From the NCBI RefSeq assembly GCF_007049795.1, contig NZ_SCFY01000009.1, positions 62,001 to 126,000 on the forward strand: a DNA stretch of 64,000 nucleotides, written 5' to 3'. How positions within the stretch are numbered: the stretch's first letter is position 1; every line of letters starts with the position of its first letter. A program made the translations under genes and the position numbers. The notes under the pieces were generated by a model. The model had not been told where the DNA came from and searched no databases. It saw only the letters and a list, made by a program, of their open reading frames with translations. The DNA comes from Ectopseudomonas mendocina. Its GTDB lineage: Bacteria > Pseudomonadota > Gammaproteobacteria > Pseudomonadales > Pseudomonadaceae. This document shows, in pieces, positions 8,610 through 16,888 of the stretch.

Positions 8610-8623
8610 TTTCGTATACGAAA
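8610..8623. promoter_or_regulatory. Perfect palindromic operator TTTCGTATACGAAA upstream of the deaminase-TRAP operon
   Basis: A 14-bp perfect palindrome lies 28 bases before the deaminase ATG, close to or over the expected promoter. It shares its core with the site at 2571-2584, so both units probably answer to one regulator. The fully symmetric form is more typical of a dimeric GntR or LacI-type protein than of an AraC protein. Confidence 0.6.
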
Positions 8624-8651
8624 TACTTTAATTCTGCCTGGAGGCAACACT

Positions 8652-9590
8652 ATGAGCAGCAACATCTTCACCGGAACCATCCCCGCCCTGATGACACCCT
8701 GCACCGCCGAGCGCAAGCCGGACTTCGACGCCCTGGTGCGCAAGGGCAAGCAGCTGATCGAGACCGGCATGAGCGCCGTGGTCTACTGCGGTTCCATGGG
8801 CGACTGGCCGTTGCTCACCGAAGCCGAGCGCCAGGAAGGTGTGGCGCGCCTGGTGGCAGCCGGCATCCCAACCATCGTCGGCACCGGCGCGGTGAACAGC
8901 AGGGAAGCCGTATCCCACGCCGCCCATGCCGCCAAGGTCGGCGCCCATGGCCTGATGGTTATCCCCCGCGTGCTGTCCCGTGGCGCCTCGCTGACCGCCC
9001 AGGAAGCGCACTTCGCCGCCATTCTCGAAGCGGCACCGAAGCTGCCGGCGGTGATCTACAACAGCCCGCACTACGGCTTTGCCACCCGCGCCGACCTGTT
9101 CTTCAAGCTGCGTCAAAAGTACCCCAATCTGATCGGCTTCAAAGAGTTCGGTGGCGCCGCCGCCATGTCCTACGCCGCCGAGCACATCACCTCCCAGGAT
9201 GACGATGTGATCCTCATGGCCGGCGTCGATACCCAGGTGATGCATGGCTTCGTCAACTGCGGTGCCACAGGCGCCATCACCGGCATCGGCAACGTCCTGC
9301 CGCGCGAAGTGCTGCAACTGGTCGAGCTGAGCAAGCAGGCCGCCAAGGGCGACGCCATTGCCCGCCGCCGCGCCCATGAGCTGTCCGAAGCACTGAATGT
9401 GCTGTCGACCTTCGACGAAGGCACCGACCTGGTTCTCTACTACAAGCACCTGATGGTGCTGGGTGGCGACCCGGAATACACCCTGCACTTCAACGAAACC
9501 GATGTGCTCAGCAAGGCCCAGCGCAACTACGCCGAGATCCAGTACAAGCTGTTCCGCCAGTGGTACGCCAACTGGTCGGCCAGCGCCTGA
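8652..9590 (+). CDS. DapA-family 1-pyrroline-4-hydroxy-2-carboxylate deaminase
   Basis: A 312-residue DHDPS/NAL superfamily TIM barrel. Lys164 in IGFKEFG is the expected Schiff-base lysine, and TGAVNSREAV and YNSPHYG are family loops. In hydroxyproline clusters this enzyme (HypD/LhpC type) deaminates the dehydrogenase product to 2-oxoglutarate semialdehyde. The ATG at 8652 follows GGAGG at 8 bases; a longer upstream start would run through the REP and operator. It heads an operon with the TRAP transporter and semialdehyde dehydrogenase. True DapA function is unlikely given the context. Confidence 0.85.
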   Translation: MSSNIFTGTIPALMTPCTAERKPDFDALVRKGKQLIETGMSAVVYCGSMGDWPLLTEAERQEGVARLVAAGIPTIVGTGAVNSREAVSHAAHAAKVGAHGLMVIPRVLSRGASLTAQEAHFAAILEAAPKLPAVIYNSPHYGFATRADLFFKLRQKYPNLIGFKEFGGAAAMSYAAEHITSQDDDVILMAGVDTQVMHGFVNCGATGAITGIGNVLPREVLQLVELSKQAAKGDAIARRRAHELSEALNVLSTFDEGTDLVLYYKHLMVLGGDPEYTLHFNETDVLSKAQRNYAEIQYKLFRQWYANWSASA

Positions 9591-9645
9591 TCGCTGTACG
9601 TCCGTGCTTGCCGAACGGGCACCACCCGTTAATTGCTGTATGGAC

Positions 9646-9672
9646 GCGGGAGGCCATCCCTCCCGCTTCTTT
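9646..9672 (+). terminator. Probable intrinsic terminator after the deaminase gene
   Basis: An 8-bp perfect stem (GCGGGAGG / CCTCCCGC, 5-base loop) is followed by TTCTTT. It lies between the deaminase and the TRAP binding-protein gene, so it may reduce read-through or act as an attenuator rather than end the unit completely. Confidence 0.55.
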
Positions 9673-9746
9673 GGCTTCACCTACCTTGCCTGACGAATGC
9701 GCAATCCGTGCACCGGGCAAACACGATAAAGACCAAGGGCAACAGG

Positions 9747-10799
9747 ATGATCAACAAGACTACCCAGCTTTTCGCCGCTCTCGGCCTCGCGCTTTGCTGC
9801 GCTACCAGCCAGGCGGCCAGCTACACCTACTCGGTACCAACCTCCGTGCCGGAAGGCAGTTTCTTCTTCGACAACTTCCTCAAGCGCTTCGCCAGCAACG
9901 CCGCGCTGCTCACCGACGGCGAGGTGAAGATTCGCCCGGTCGGCGCCGGCGTCATCGTGCCGCCGTTCCAGGTCTACGAGTCGGTGCAGAACGGCGTGCT
10001 CAAGGCCGGTCACTCCACCCCCACCTACCTGGTCAACCAGGATCCGCTGAACAACGTGTTCGCTGGTTATCCGGGCGGCATGTCCGGCGAGGAAACCCTG
10101 GCCTGGCTGTATGAAGGCGATGGCCTAAAGTACCTGCAGGAATTCCGCCGCAAGAACATGGGCCTACACAGCCTGGTCGTGGGCGTCGGCAGCACCGAAG
10201 TGCTGGCGCACGCCAACAAGAAGATCGAGAGACTGGAAGACTTCAAGGGCCTGAAATTCCGCACCGCCGGTGCCTGGGCCGAGGTCATCCAGCAGGTCGG
10301 CGCTTCGCCTACTGTGATACCGCCAGGCGAGATCTACACCCTGCTGCAACGCAAGGGCGTGGACGCCGTCGAGTGGGCCACCCCAGGGGCCAACCTGACC
10401 GAAGGCTTCCACGAAGTGGCGCCTTACCTGCTCACCCCCGGCGTGCACCAACCGTCGTTCGTCTGGGAGTTCTTCATGACCGAGGAGAACTGGAACGCCA
10501 TCGACGAGAAGACCCGCGCCAAGCTGGAAGAAGCCGCCAAGCTGACCACCCTGCAGAGCTACTTCCACTTCCTCGACCGCGACATGAAGGCGATGGACAC
10601 CTACCGCAAGGCCGGCATCGAAATCATCCAGCTGGACAAGAGCATCACCGACGACCTGGCCCAGCGCGGCAACAAGCTGATCGCCGACAAACTGGAAGCG
10701 CGCAAGGCGGACGACATCGACGCCAAGGCCATCTTCAAGGACTACAGCGACTACCTGCAGCGCTGGTCGGAAAACTCCTCCTATCTCTACAGACATTAA
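9747..10799 (+). CDS. TRAP transporter substrate-binding protein, DctP family
   Basis: A 350-residue periplasmic protein with a Sec signal peptide (LGLALCCATSQAASY, cleavage near residue 23). The mature part shows the DctP-type helix and substrate loop (FKGLKFRTAGAWAEVIQQVG) and the conserved TPGANLTEGFHEV region. The ATG at 9747 directly precedes the signal peptide; the longer frame runs into untranslated sequence. It is followed by dctQ-like and dctM-like genes, making a complete sodium-driven importer. The position inside the hydroxyproline cluster suggests it also imports hydroxyproline or a related carboxylate, which is an inference. Confidence 0.88.
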   Translation: MINKTTQLFAALGLALCCATSQAASYTYSVPTSVPEGSFFFDNFLKRFASNAALLTDGEVKIRPVGAGVIVPPFQVYESVQNGVLKAGHSTPTYLVNQDPLNNVFAGYPGGMSGEETLAWLYEGDGLKYLQEFRRKNMGLHSLVVGVGSTEVLAHANKKIERLEDFKGLKFRTAGAWAEVIQQVGASPTVIPPGEIYTLLQRKGVDAVEWATPGANLTEGFHEVAPYLLTPGVHQPSFVWEFFMTEENWNAIDEKTRAKLEEAAKLTTLQSYFHFLDRDMKAMDTYRKAGIEIIQLDKSITDDLAQRGNKLIADKLEARKADDIDAKAIFKDYSDYLQRWSENSSYLYRH

Positions 10800-10857
10800 G
10801 TACCACGACTGACGAGACAAGGCCGGCCACCACCGGTGGCCGGCCGCAGGAGGAGTT

Positions 10858-11364
10858 ATGAACAACAAATGGTACAACTGGCCAGCACAGGCCCTGCTCT
10901 GCATGGCCGCCTGCATGACCCTGGCACTAGTGCTGATGATGATCTACGAGGTCTTCGCCCGCTATGCCCTGCACAGCCCGACGCTCTGGGCCTTCGATGT
11001 TTCCTACATGCTCAATGGCTGCATCTTCCTGCTGGGTTGCGCCTACGCGCTGAAGGAAGAAGCTCATGTGCGTGTCGACTTTCTTTCCTCGCGGCTCAAA
11101 CCGGCCGCCCAGCGCTGGTTCAACGCGGCGTTCTACCTGCTGGTACTGGTGCCCACCATCGGCGGCCTGACCTTCGTCGCCGGGCGACGCGCCTGGCACG
11201 CTTTCGCCACTGGCGAAGTGGAACATGTCAGCCCCTGGGCGCCACTCATGTGGCCGTTCTACCTGGCGCTGGCGCTCGGCCTCGCCGGCCTGACCTACCA
11301 GCTCATCGTCGATGCCGTGCTGTTCATCGGCAATCGCAAGCAGCCCGGCTCCAAGGAACACTGA
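10858..11364 (+). CDS. TRAP transporter small permease, DctQ family
   Basis: A 168-residue inner-membrane protein with four predicted membrane segments. Family features are the YEVFARYALHSPTLWAFDVS region and the helix containing EEAHVRVD. A strong ribosome site (AGGAGG) precedes the ATG. It forms the small membrane subunit with the DctM protein encoded 3 bases downstream. Confidence 0.88.
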   Translation: MNNKWYNWPAQALLCMAACMTLALVLMMIYEVFARYALHSPTLWAFDVSYMLNGCIFLLGCAYALKEEAHVRVDFLSSRLKPAAQRWFNAAFYLLVLVPTIGGLTFVAGRRAWHAFATGEVEHVSPWAPLMWPFYLALALGLAGLTYQLIVDAVLFIGNRKQPGSKEH

Positions 11365-11367
11365 CCG

Positions 11368-12678
11368 ATGATGGAATACCTACCTGTACTGATGTTCGTC
11401 CTGCTGTTCCTGTTCATCTTCCTCGGCGTCCCGGTGTCCTTCTCGCTGATCAGCGTGTCGTTCCTGTTCGGCATGTTCCTGTTCGGCGACAACATCCTCC
11501 AGCAGATGTACGGCTCGCTGCTGCAGGCCTCGACCAACTTCGCCCTGTCGGCGATTCCGCTGTTCGTGCTGATGGGCGCGATCCTGGAGCGAACCGGCCT
11601 GGCGCAGCGCCTGTTCAATGCACTGCAGCTGTGGCTCGGGGGCTTCTCCGGCGGCCTGGCGATCTCCTCGATGCTGATGTGCGGCATCTTCGCCGCCAGC
11701 TCCGGCGTGGTCGGCGCGGTGGAAATCGTGGTGGGCATGATGGCCATCCCGGCCATGTCCAAATACAAGTACGACCGTGCGCTGATCTCCGGCACCATCT
11801 GCGGCGGCGGCTCGCTGGGGGCGATCATTCCGCCGTCGGTGATCGTCGTCGTGTATGCCTCGATGGCACAGCTGTCGATCGGCCAGCTGTTCGCCGCCAC
11901 GCTGTTCCCCGGCCTGCTGATGCTCGGCATGTTCCTGCTCTACATCATCATCGCCTGCTGGCTGAAGCCCTCGCTGGCACCGGCCGTGCCGGAGATGAAG
12001 GCCACGCCGCTGGGCGAGAAGCTGAAGATCACCCTCAGCGCGCTGATCCCGCCGCTGCTGCTGATCGCCGCCGTGCTCGGCTCGATGCTCGCCGGCATCG
12101 CCTCGCCCACCGAATCGGCTGCGGTCGGTGCCTTCGGTGCCGGCTTGCTGGCCATCTGGTTCCGTGAGCTGAGCGTGGCACGCCTGATCGAAGCGCTGAT
12201 CAGCACCATCAAGATCACCTCGATGATCATGCTGATCGTCGCCGGCGGCATCATGTTCACCGCCATATTCGCCGCGGGTGGCGGTGGCTGGATGATCGGC
12301 GAATTCATGGAAGAGATGAATTTCAGCCCCTACGTGCTGATCCTCATCCTGATGACCATGGTGTTCTTCGCCGGCATGGTGCTGGACTGGATTTCCCTAG
12401 TGCTGATTTTCGTACCGATCTTCACCCCATTGATCAAGGCTGCCGGTATCGACCCGGTGTGGTTCGCGGTGATGTTCATGGTGGTGGTGCAAACCTGCTA
12501 CCTGACGCCGCCGCTGGCGCCCTCGGTGTTCTACCTCAAATCCATCGCCCCACCGGGCTACAGCTACGGCGTTATGTACCGCGGGGTGCTGCCGTTCATC
12601 GCCATCCAGTTACTGCTGTTCCTACTGATCCTGGCCATGCCCGGCATCGCCACCTGGCTGCCGAAGCAGCTGTTCTGA
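11368..12678 (+). CDS. TRAP transporter large permease, DctM family
   Basis: A 436-residue polytopic protein with about 12 hydrophobic helices. The family signature is seen in FLGVPVSFSLI at the start, GGFSGGLAISSMLMCGIFAASSG-like sequence near residue 100, and SLGAIIPPSVIVVVYA. The near-C-terminal LTPPLAPSVFYL segment is also typical. It is the transport subunit that uses an ion gradient to take substrate from the upstream DctP protein. It forms one unit with the two genes before it, and the aldehyde dehydrogenase follows 53 bases later. Confidence 0.9.
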   Translation: MMEYLPVLMFVLLFLFIFLGVPVSFSLISVSFLFGMFLFGDNILQQMYGSLLQASTNFALSAIPLFVLMGAILERTGLAQRLFNALQLWLGGFSGGLAISSMLMCGIFAASSGVVGAVEIVVGMMAIPAMSKYKYDRALISGTICGGGSLGAIIPPSVIVVVYASMAQLSIGQLFAATLFPGLLMLGMFLLYIIIACWLKPSLAPAVPEMKATPLGEKLKITLSALIPPLLLIAAVLGSMLAGIASPTESAAVGAFGAGLLAIWFRELSVARLIEALISTIKITSMIMLIVAGGIMFTAIFAAGGGGWMIGEFMEEMNFSPYVLILILMTMVFFAGMVLDWISLVLIFVPIFTPLIKAAGIDPVWFAVMFMVVVQTCYLTPPLAPSVFYLKSIAPPGYSYGVMYRGVLPFIAIQLLLFLLILAMPGIATWLPKQLF

Positions 12679-12686
12679 CCTGATCG

Positions 12687-12707
12687 CGCGCCTCTCGCCG
12701 AGGCGCG
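12687..12707. repeat. Short GC hairpin between dctM and the aldehyde dehydrogenase gene
   Basis: Perfect 8-bp arms CGCGCCTC / GAGGCGCG with a 5-base loop and no T-tract. It may protect the upstream mRNA or slow ribosome-free polymerase; no stronger role can be supported. Confidence 0.4.
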
Positions 12708-12731
12708 TCCCAACGTCTATCTGGAGTTCAC

Positions 12732-14315
12732 ATGTCCGACCGTATCGGCTACAACATCATCGGCGAGCTGTTCAGCGCCGCCGGTTCCGTCACCTTGCAG
12801 AGCCTCGACGCCAGTACCGGCGAGGCCCTGCCGTTCCGTTTCCATCAGGCCACCGCCGAAGAAGTGGAAAGCGCAGCACACAGCGCCGAGGCCGCCTACC
12901 CGGCATTTCGCAGCCTGCCAGCCGTGCGCCGCGCCGAGTTTCTCGACGCCATCGCCGATGAACTCGACGGGTTGGGCGATGACTTCGTCGCCATCGTCTG
13001 CCGCGAAACCGCGTTACCAACCGGGCGCATCCAGGGCGAGCGCGGCCGCACCAGCGGGCAGATGCGCCTGTTCGCCAAGGTGCTGCGTCGGGGTGATTTC
13101 CACGGCGCCCGCATTGACCGTGCCCTGCCGGATCGCCAGCCCCTGCCGCGCGTCGATCTACGCCAATGCCGCATTGGCCTCGGCCCGGTAGCGGTGTTCG
13201 GCGCCAGCAACTTCCCGCTGGCCTTCTCCACAGCCGGCGGCGATACCGCTTCGGCTCTGGCCGCCGGCTGCCCGGTGGTGTTCAAGGCACACAGCGGCCA
13301 TATGGCCACTGCCGCCTTCGTCGGCGAAGCAATCCTGCGTGCCGCCAGCAAAACCGGCATGCCAGCCGGCGTGTTCAACATGATCTACGGCAGTGGCGTC
13401 GGTGAGGCGCTGGTCAAGCACCCGGCGATCCAGGCCGTCGGCTTCACCGGTTCGCTGCATGGCGGCCGTGCCCTGTGCGACATGGCGGCAGCGCGCCCGC
13501 AGCCGATCCCGGTATTCGCCGAGATGAGTTCGATCAACCCGGTCGTGCTGCTGCCGGGCGCGCTGGCAAAGCGCGGCGAGCAGATCGCCCGCGAACTGGC
13601 CGACTCGGTGGTACTCGGCTGCGGCCAGTTCTGCACCAACCCCGGCCTGGTAATCGGCATCGCCTCGCCGGACTTCAGCCTGTTCACCGCCAATCTGATC
13701 GCCGAAATCGGCCAGCGCCCGGCGCAGACCATGCTCAATGCCGGCACGCTGAAAAGCTACGAGAAAGGTCTGGCGGCGCTGCACGCACACCCGCGCATTC
13801 GCCATCTGGCCGGCCAGCCACAGGAAGGCCGGCAGGCACTGCCGCACCTATTCCAGGCCGATGCCGGCCTGCTGATCGAGGGCGACGAACTGCTGCAGGA
13901 AGAAGTTTTTGGCCCCGTGACCGTGCTTGTCGAAGTCGCCGACAAGGCCGAGTTGATCCGCGCCCTGCAAGGCCTGCGCGGCCAACTGACGGCCACCCTG
14001 ACCGCCGAACCGGATGACTTGCAGGCCCACGGCGACCTTTTGTCACTGCTGGAACAGAAGGTCGGCCGCGTACTGTTCAACGGTTATCCAACCGGCGTGG
14101 AAGTCTGCGATGCCATGGTACATGGCGGCCCCTACCCGGCCACCTCGGACGCACGCGGCACCTCGGTCGGCACCCTGGCTATCGACCGCTTCCTGCGTCC
14201 GGTGTGCTACCAGAACTGCCCGGACGCCTTGCTGCCGGACGTCCTGAAAAACGCCAATCCGCTGGGCATTGTGCGGTTGGTCGACGGTGTCACGACGCGG
14301 GAAGCGCTGGCCTGA
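12732..14315 (+). CDS. 2,5-dioxovalerate (alpha-ketoglutarate semialdehyde) dehydrogenase
   Basis: A 527-residue aldehyde dehydrogenase of the longer KGSADH group. Catalytic elements are FGASNFPLAFSTAGGD, the glutamate in VFAEMSSINP and the nucleophilic cysteine in GQFCTNPG. It oxidises 2-oxoglutarate semialdehyde, the deaminase product, to 2-oxoglutarate with NAD(P)+. This is the last step of 4-hydroxyproline catabolism. A GGAG sits 7 bases before the start. It is the final gene of its operon and is followed by a clear terminator. Confidence 0.88.
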   Translation: MSDRIGYNIIGELFSAAGSVTLQSLDASTGEALPFRFHQATAEEVESAAHSAEAAYPAFRSLPAVRRAEFLDAIADELDGLGDDFVAIVCRETALPTGRIQGERGRTSGQMRLFAKVLRRGDFHGARIDRALPDRQPLPRVDLRQCRIGLGPVAVFGASNFPLAFSTAGGDTASALAAGCPVVFKAHSGHMATAAFVGEAILRAASKTGMPAGVFNMIYGSGVGEALVKHPAIQAVGFTGSLHGGRALCDMAAARPQPIPVFAEMSSINPVVLLPGALAKRGEQIARELADSVVLGCGQFCTNPGLVIGIASPDFSLFTANLIAEIGQRPAQTMLNAGTLKSYEKGLAALHAHPRIRHLAGQPQEGRQALPHLFQADAGLLIEGDELLQEEVFGPVTVLVEVADKAELIRALQGLRGQLTATLTAEPDDLQAHGDLLSLLEQKVGRVLFNGYPTGVEVCDAMVHGGPYPATSDARGTSVGTLAIDRFLRPVCYQNCPDALLPDVLKNANPLGIVRLVDGVTTREALA

Positions 14316-14354
14316 AATCTGTGTCGGCTCGGTAACCAGCGCTTTCCCCCCTCT

Positions 14355-14378
14355 GCCCCGGCTTGCCGGGGCTTTTTT
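14355..14378. terminator. Intrinsic terminator between convergent genes
   Basis: A 7-bp perfect stem (GCCCCGG / CCGGGGC) with CTTG loop is followed by six T residues on the plus strand. It ends the aldehyde dehydrogenase unit and lies just before the stop codon of the convergent reductase gene. Confidence 0.9.
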
Positions 14379-14382
14379 GATC

Positions 14383-15390
14383 TCAGCCGCGCAGGGCAAC
14401 CAGGTCCTGATAAAGGCTGTCGGCGATTTCCACACCCGCCACCAGGCTTTTGGCTCGCGCCTCGTAGCGGCGTTGCGAAGGCAGCCGCGCGCCCTGGCCC
14501 TGAATCGCCTCAAACAGACTCTCGGCACGAGCCAAGTGGACCTCGGCCTGCTCGCCGAGAAAGCGCTGCGGATCGAACGCGATGATCAGCTCACCGTGAT
14601 ACGGCAAAGCATTGTGCCCGGCATCGAACACGCCGGACTCGACACTGGTGAGGTCACCGATCAGCGGCCCGGCAATCAACTCGATCATCGCCGAGAGCGC
14701 CGAGCCCTTGTGCCCGCCAAAGGTCAGCATGGCACCATGGTCGAGCACTTCAGCCGCATCATCGCTGGGTTGGCCTTGGCGATCCACGCCCCAGCCGCTA
14801 GGCAGCGGCTTGCCGGAACGACGGTGCAACTCAATCTCGCCACGAGCCACAGCACTCGTGGCGAAGTCAAAGACGAAAGGGTGGCTCCCGCTGCGCGGCC
14901 AACCGAACGCAATGGGGTTGGTGCCGAACAAAGGGCGGCTACCGCCAGTCGGGGCAACGTAGGCCTGGGTGGGGTTGCAGGCCAACGCCACCAGGCCCAG
15001 CTCGGTGATCGCCTCCATCTCCGCCCACAATGCGGAAAAGTGCACACAGCGGTTGATCGCCATGGCGGCAATGCCATTGCTGCGGGCTTTCTCGGCCAGC
15101 AGTGGCAAGCCGGCAGCGAAAGCCAGCTGTGAAAAGCCGCCACAGGCATCCACCCGCACCAGCGAAGGTGCCTGATCGAATACCTGTGGCTCGGCATCGG
15201 GCACCGCCTTGCCAGCCTTCAGCGTACGCACGATACCCAGCAGACGCCACAGGCCATGAGACGTACAGCCATCACGCTCGCCAGCGGTGACGGTGGTGGC
15301 GATGGCCTGGACGAAGGCTTCGCTGAAACCGGCATGGCGAAGAATGTCGGCAGCCAGTTCATGGGCTTCGGTAAGGGTCAGTCGGGTCAT
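14383..15390 (-). CDS. LDH2/MDH2-family 1-pyrroline-2-carboxylate reductase
   Basis: A 335-residue member of the malate/L-lactate/ureidoglycolate dehydrogenase family. Characteristic segments are HGLWRLLGIV, the catalytic-His region NRCVHFSALW, and PLFGTNPIAFGWP. In hydroxyproline clusters DpkA/LhpD-type proteins of this fold reduce 1-pyrroline-2-carboxylate (or 1-piperideine-2-carboxylate) to L-proline (or L-pipecolate) with NADPH. That fits the AcnX and racemase-family dehydratases upstream, which would supply the substrate. It is transcribed convergently to the rest of the cluster. Malate dehydrogenase function is a less likely alternative. Confidence 0.8.
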   Translation of the reverse strand: MTRLTLTEAHELAADILRHAGFSEAFVQAIATTVTAGERDGCTSHGLWRLLGIVRTLKAGKAVPDAEPQVFDQAPSLVRVDACGGFSQLAFAAGLPLLAEKARSNGIAAMAINRCVHFSALWAEMEAITELGLVALACNPTQAYVAPTGGSRPLFGTNPIAFGWPRSGSHPFVFDFATSAVARGEIELHRRSGKPLPSGWGVDRQGQPSDDAAEVLDHGAMLTFGGHKGSALSAMIELIAGPLIGDLTSVESGVFDAGHNALPYHGELIIAFDPQRFLGEQAEVHLARAESLFEAIQGQGARLPSQRRYEARAKSLVAGVEIADSLYQDLVALRG

Positions 15391-15495
15391 AGCAGGCTCC
15401 TTGCAGTCAGCCTGCTACATTGACCCGCTCTCGCCGTGACCGCTTGATCGCTTTACGCTGGAGGCATGCCGAATTCGGCACACCGACGGGCGGGC

Positions 15496-15678
15496 TCAGG
15501 CTGCCCGCCGAGCACCGCTCAACTCGGGGAAGTCGGCAAGCTCGCGTTGCAGCTGGCATTGCTCGGCATAGTGTTCGATAGCCCGGCGATAGGCCATGCG
15601 GCGCTGGTCTTGCAGCTTGCGCCGGGTCTTGGCATCAGGTTGGTCGTGCAGTTGCGCGTCATCGAAGATACGAGGCAT
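15496..15678 (-). CDS. Small hypothetical protein rich in charged residues
   Basis: A 60-residue protein starting MPRIFDDAQLHDQPDAKTRR, with a GGGAGA ribosome site 6-11 bases upstream. It is strongly charged and appears helical (RRMAYRRAIEHYAEQCQLQREL). Its start and C-terminal RRAIEHY..Q segment recall the small PA3496-like proteins of pseudomonads, but this comparison is from memory only. It has no signal peptide or membrane segment. It lies downstream of the RpiR-family regulator on the same strand, about 95 bases away, and may be co-transcribed with it. Confidence 0.55.
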   Translation of the reverse strand: MPRIFDDAQLHDQPDAKTRRKLQDQRRMAYRRAIEHYAEQCQLQRELADFPELSGARRAA

Positions 15679-15772
15679 CTCGGTTCTCCCGGAACGAGGA
15701 CTGGAGTACCCAGCTTCACTCGGGGAGATGACGCTTTGACGGCGTGAAGATGAACAGGCGATGAACCCGCTC

Positions 15773-16639
15773 TCAATCCTCGCTGTTACGCAGCGACTTC
15801 GGCGACAGACGCAGACTGCGCAGGCTGCGCTTGACGCTCTTGAGGTGGTTGACCAGGCTCGGCCCGCGCGCCATGGCCACGCCCATGGCCAGCACATCGA
15901 TCACCACCAGGTGGGCGATACGCGAGGTCAGCGGGGTGTAGATTTCGGTGTCTTCCTGCACGTCGATGGCCAGGTTGACGGTCGACAGCTCCGCCAGTGG
16001 CGTCTGGCTAGGGCACAGGGTGATCAGGCTGGCGCCGGACTCACGCACCAGGTTGGCGGTGATCAGCAGGTCCTTGGAACGGCCCGACTGAGAGATGCAC
16101 ACCGCCACGTCGCCCGGCTGCAGGGTCACCGCACTCATCGCCTGCATGTGCGGGTCGGAATAGGCCGCGGCGTTGAGCAGCAGGCGGAAGAACTTGTGCT
16201 GGGCATCGGCAGCCACCGCGCCAGACGCACCGAAGCCATAGAACTCCACGCGCTGCGCGTTGGAGCAGGCGGCGATGGCGCGCTGCAGCGCCTCGGGGTC
16301 GAGCTTCTCGCGCACCTCCATCAGCGTATGCAGGGTGGTGTCGAAGATCTTCAGGCTGAAGTCGGCGACCGAGTCATCCTCGTGAATCGCGAACTGACCG
16401 AAGCTGGCCCCGGCAGCCAGACTCTGCGCCAGCTTCAGCTTGAGGTCCTGGAAGCCACTGCAACCGATGGCGCGGCAGAAGCGCACGATGGTCGGCTCGC
16501 TGATGCCGACGCTGTGCGCCAGTTCGGCCATGGAGCTGTGCATCACCGATGCAGGATCGAGCAAGACGTGATCGGCCACCTTGAGCTCGGACTTGCGCAG
16601 CAGGTGGCGCGACTGGGCGATGTGTTGCAACAGATTCAC
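15773..16639 (-). CDS. RpiR-family (HexR-like) transcriptional regulator
   Basis: A 288-residue regulator. Residues 1-80 form the HTH_6 domain (MAELAHSVGISEPTIVRFCR) and residues about 125-260 the SIS sugar-phosphate domain (FYGFGASGAVAADAQHKFFR, ISQSGRSKDLL, EDTEIYTPLTSR). HexR proteins of this kind repress hexose-phosphate genes and respond to KDPG. It is divergent from zwf with a HexR-type palindrome between them, supporting that role here. Sequence from memory suggests the paralogue found with zwf near the chromosome end (PA5438-type) rather than the classical HexR beside zwf-pgl-eda. Confidence 0.85.
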   Translation of the reverse strand: MNLLQHIAQSRHLLRKSELKVADHVLLDPASVMHSSMAELAHSVGISEPTIVRFCRAIGCSGFQDLKLKLAQSLAAGASFGQFAIHEDDSVADFSLKIFDTTLHTLMEVREKLDPEALQRAIAACSNAQRVEFYGFGASGAVAADAQHKFFRLLLNAAAYSDPHMQAMSAVTLQPGDVAVCISQSGRSKDLLITANLVRESGASLITLCPSQTPLAELSTVNLAIDVQEDTEIYTPLTSRIAHLVVIDVLAMGVAMARGPSLVNHLKSVKRSLRSLRLSPKSLRNSED

Positions 16640-16729
16640 TGAGATAGGCTCTATGCAGAAAAGGGTCTACCGCGGCACTCGCTGGGTCATAGCTCGGTTA
16701 TGATCGGCGGGCGGCGGTTGTAGTGACCT

Positions 16730-16744
16730 TGTAGTTATACTACA
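16730..16744. promoter_or_regulatory. HexR/RpiR operator TGTAGTTATACTACA
   Basis: A perfect 6-bp inverted repeat with a 3-base centre lies in the divergent region between the regulator (start 16639) and zwf. It fits the known HexR pattern of TGTAAT-N3-ATTACA with one transition in each arm. A further half-site TTGTAGT is present at 16718-16724. Confidence 0.75.
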
Positions 16745-16888
16745 TAGCTCGCGCTCGCGCACAGCCAAGCCACTGCCAATTCGCTGAACGACCTTTCCGG
16801 CGGAGGGGCACTGCCGATTTTTCACTGCCTCTTTGCTGCAAACGCAGGTAGCGTGCAACGGCCTGCCACAACGAGTCGGAGTCTTCCC

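Noticed and set aside
16853-16888. GTG start for zwf at 16853
   Set aside because: It adds 12 residues without family match, and a well-placed ribosome site precedes the TTG at 16889.
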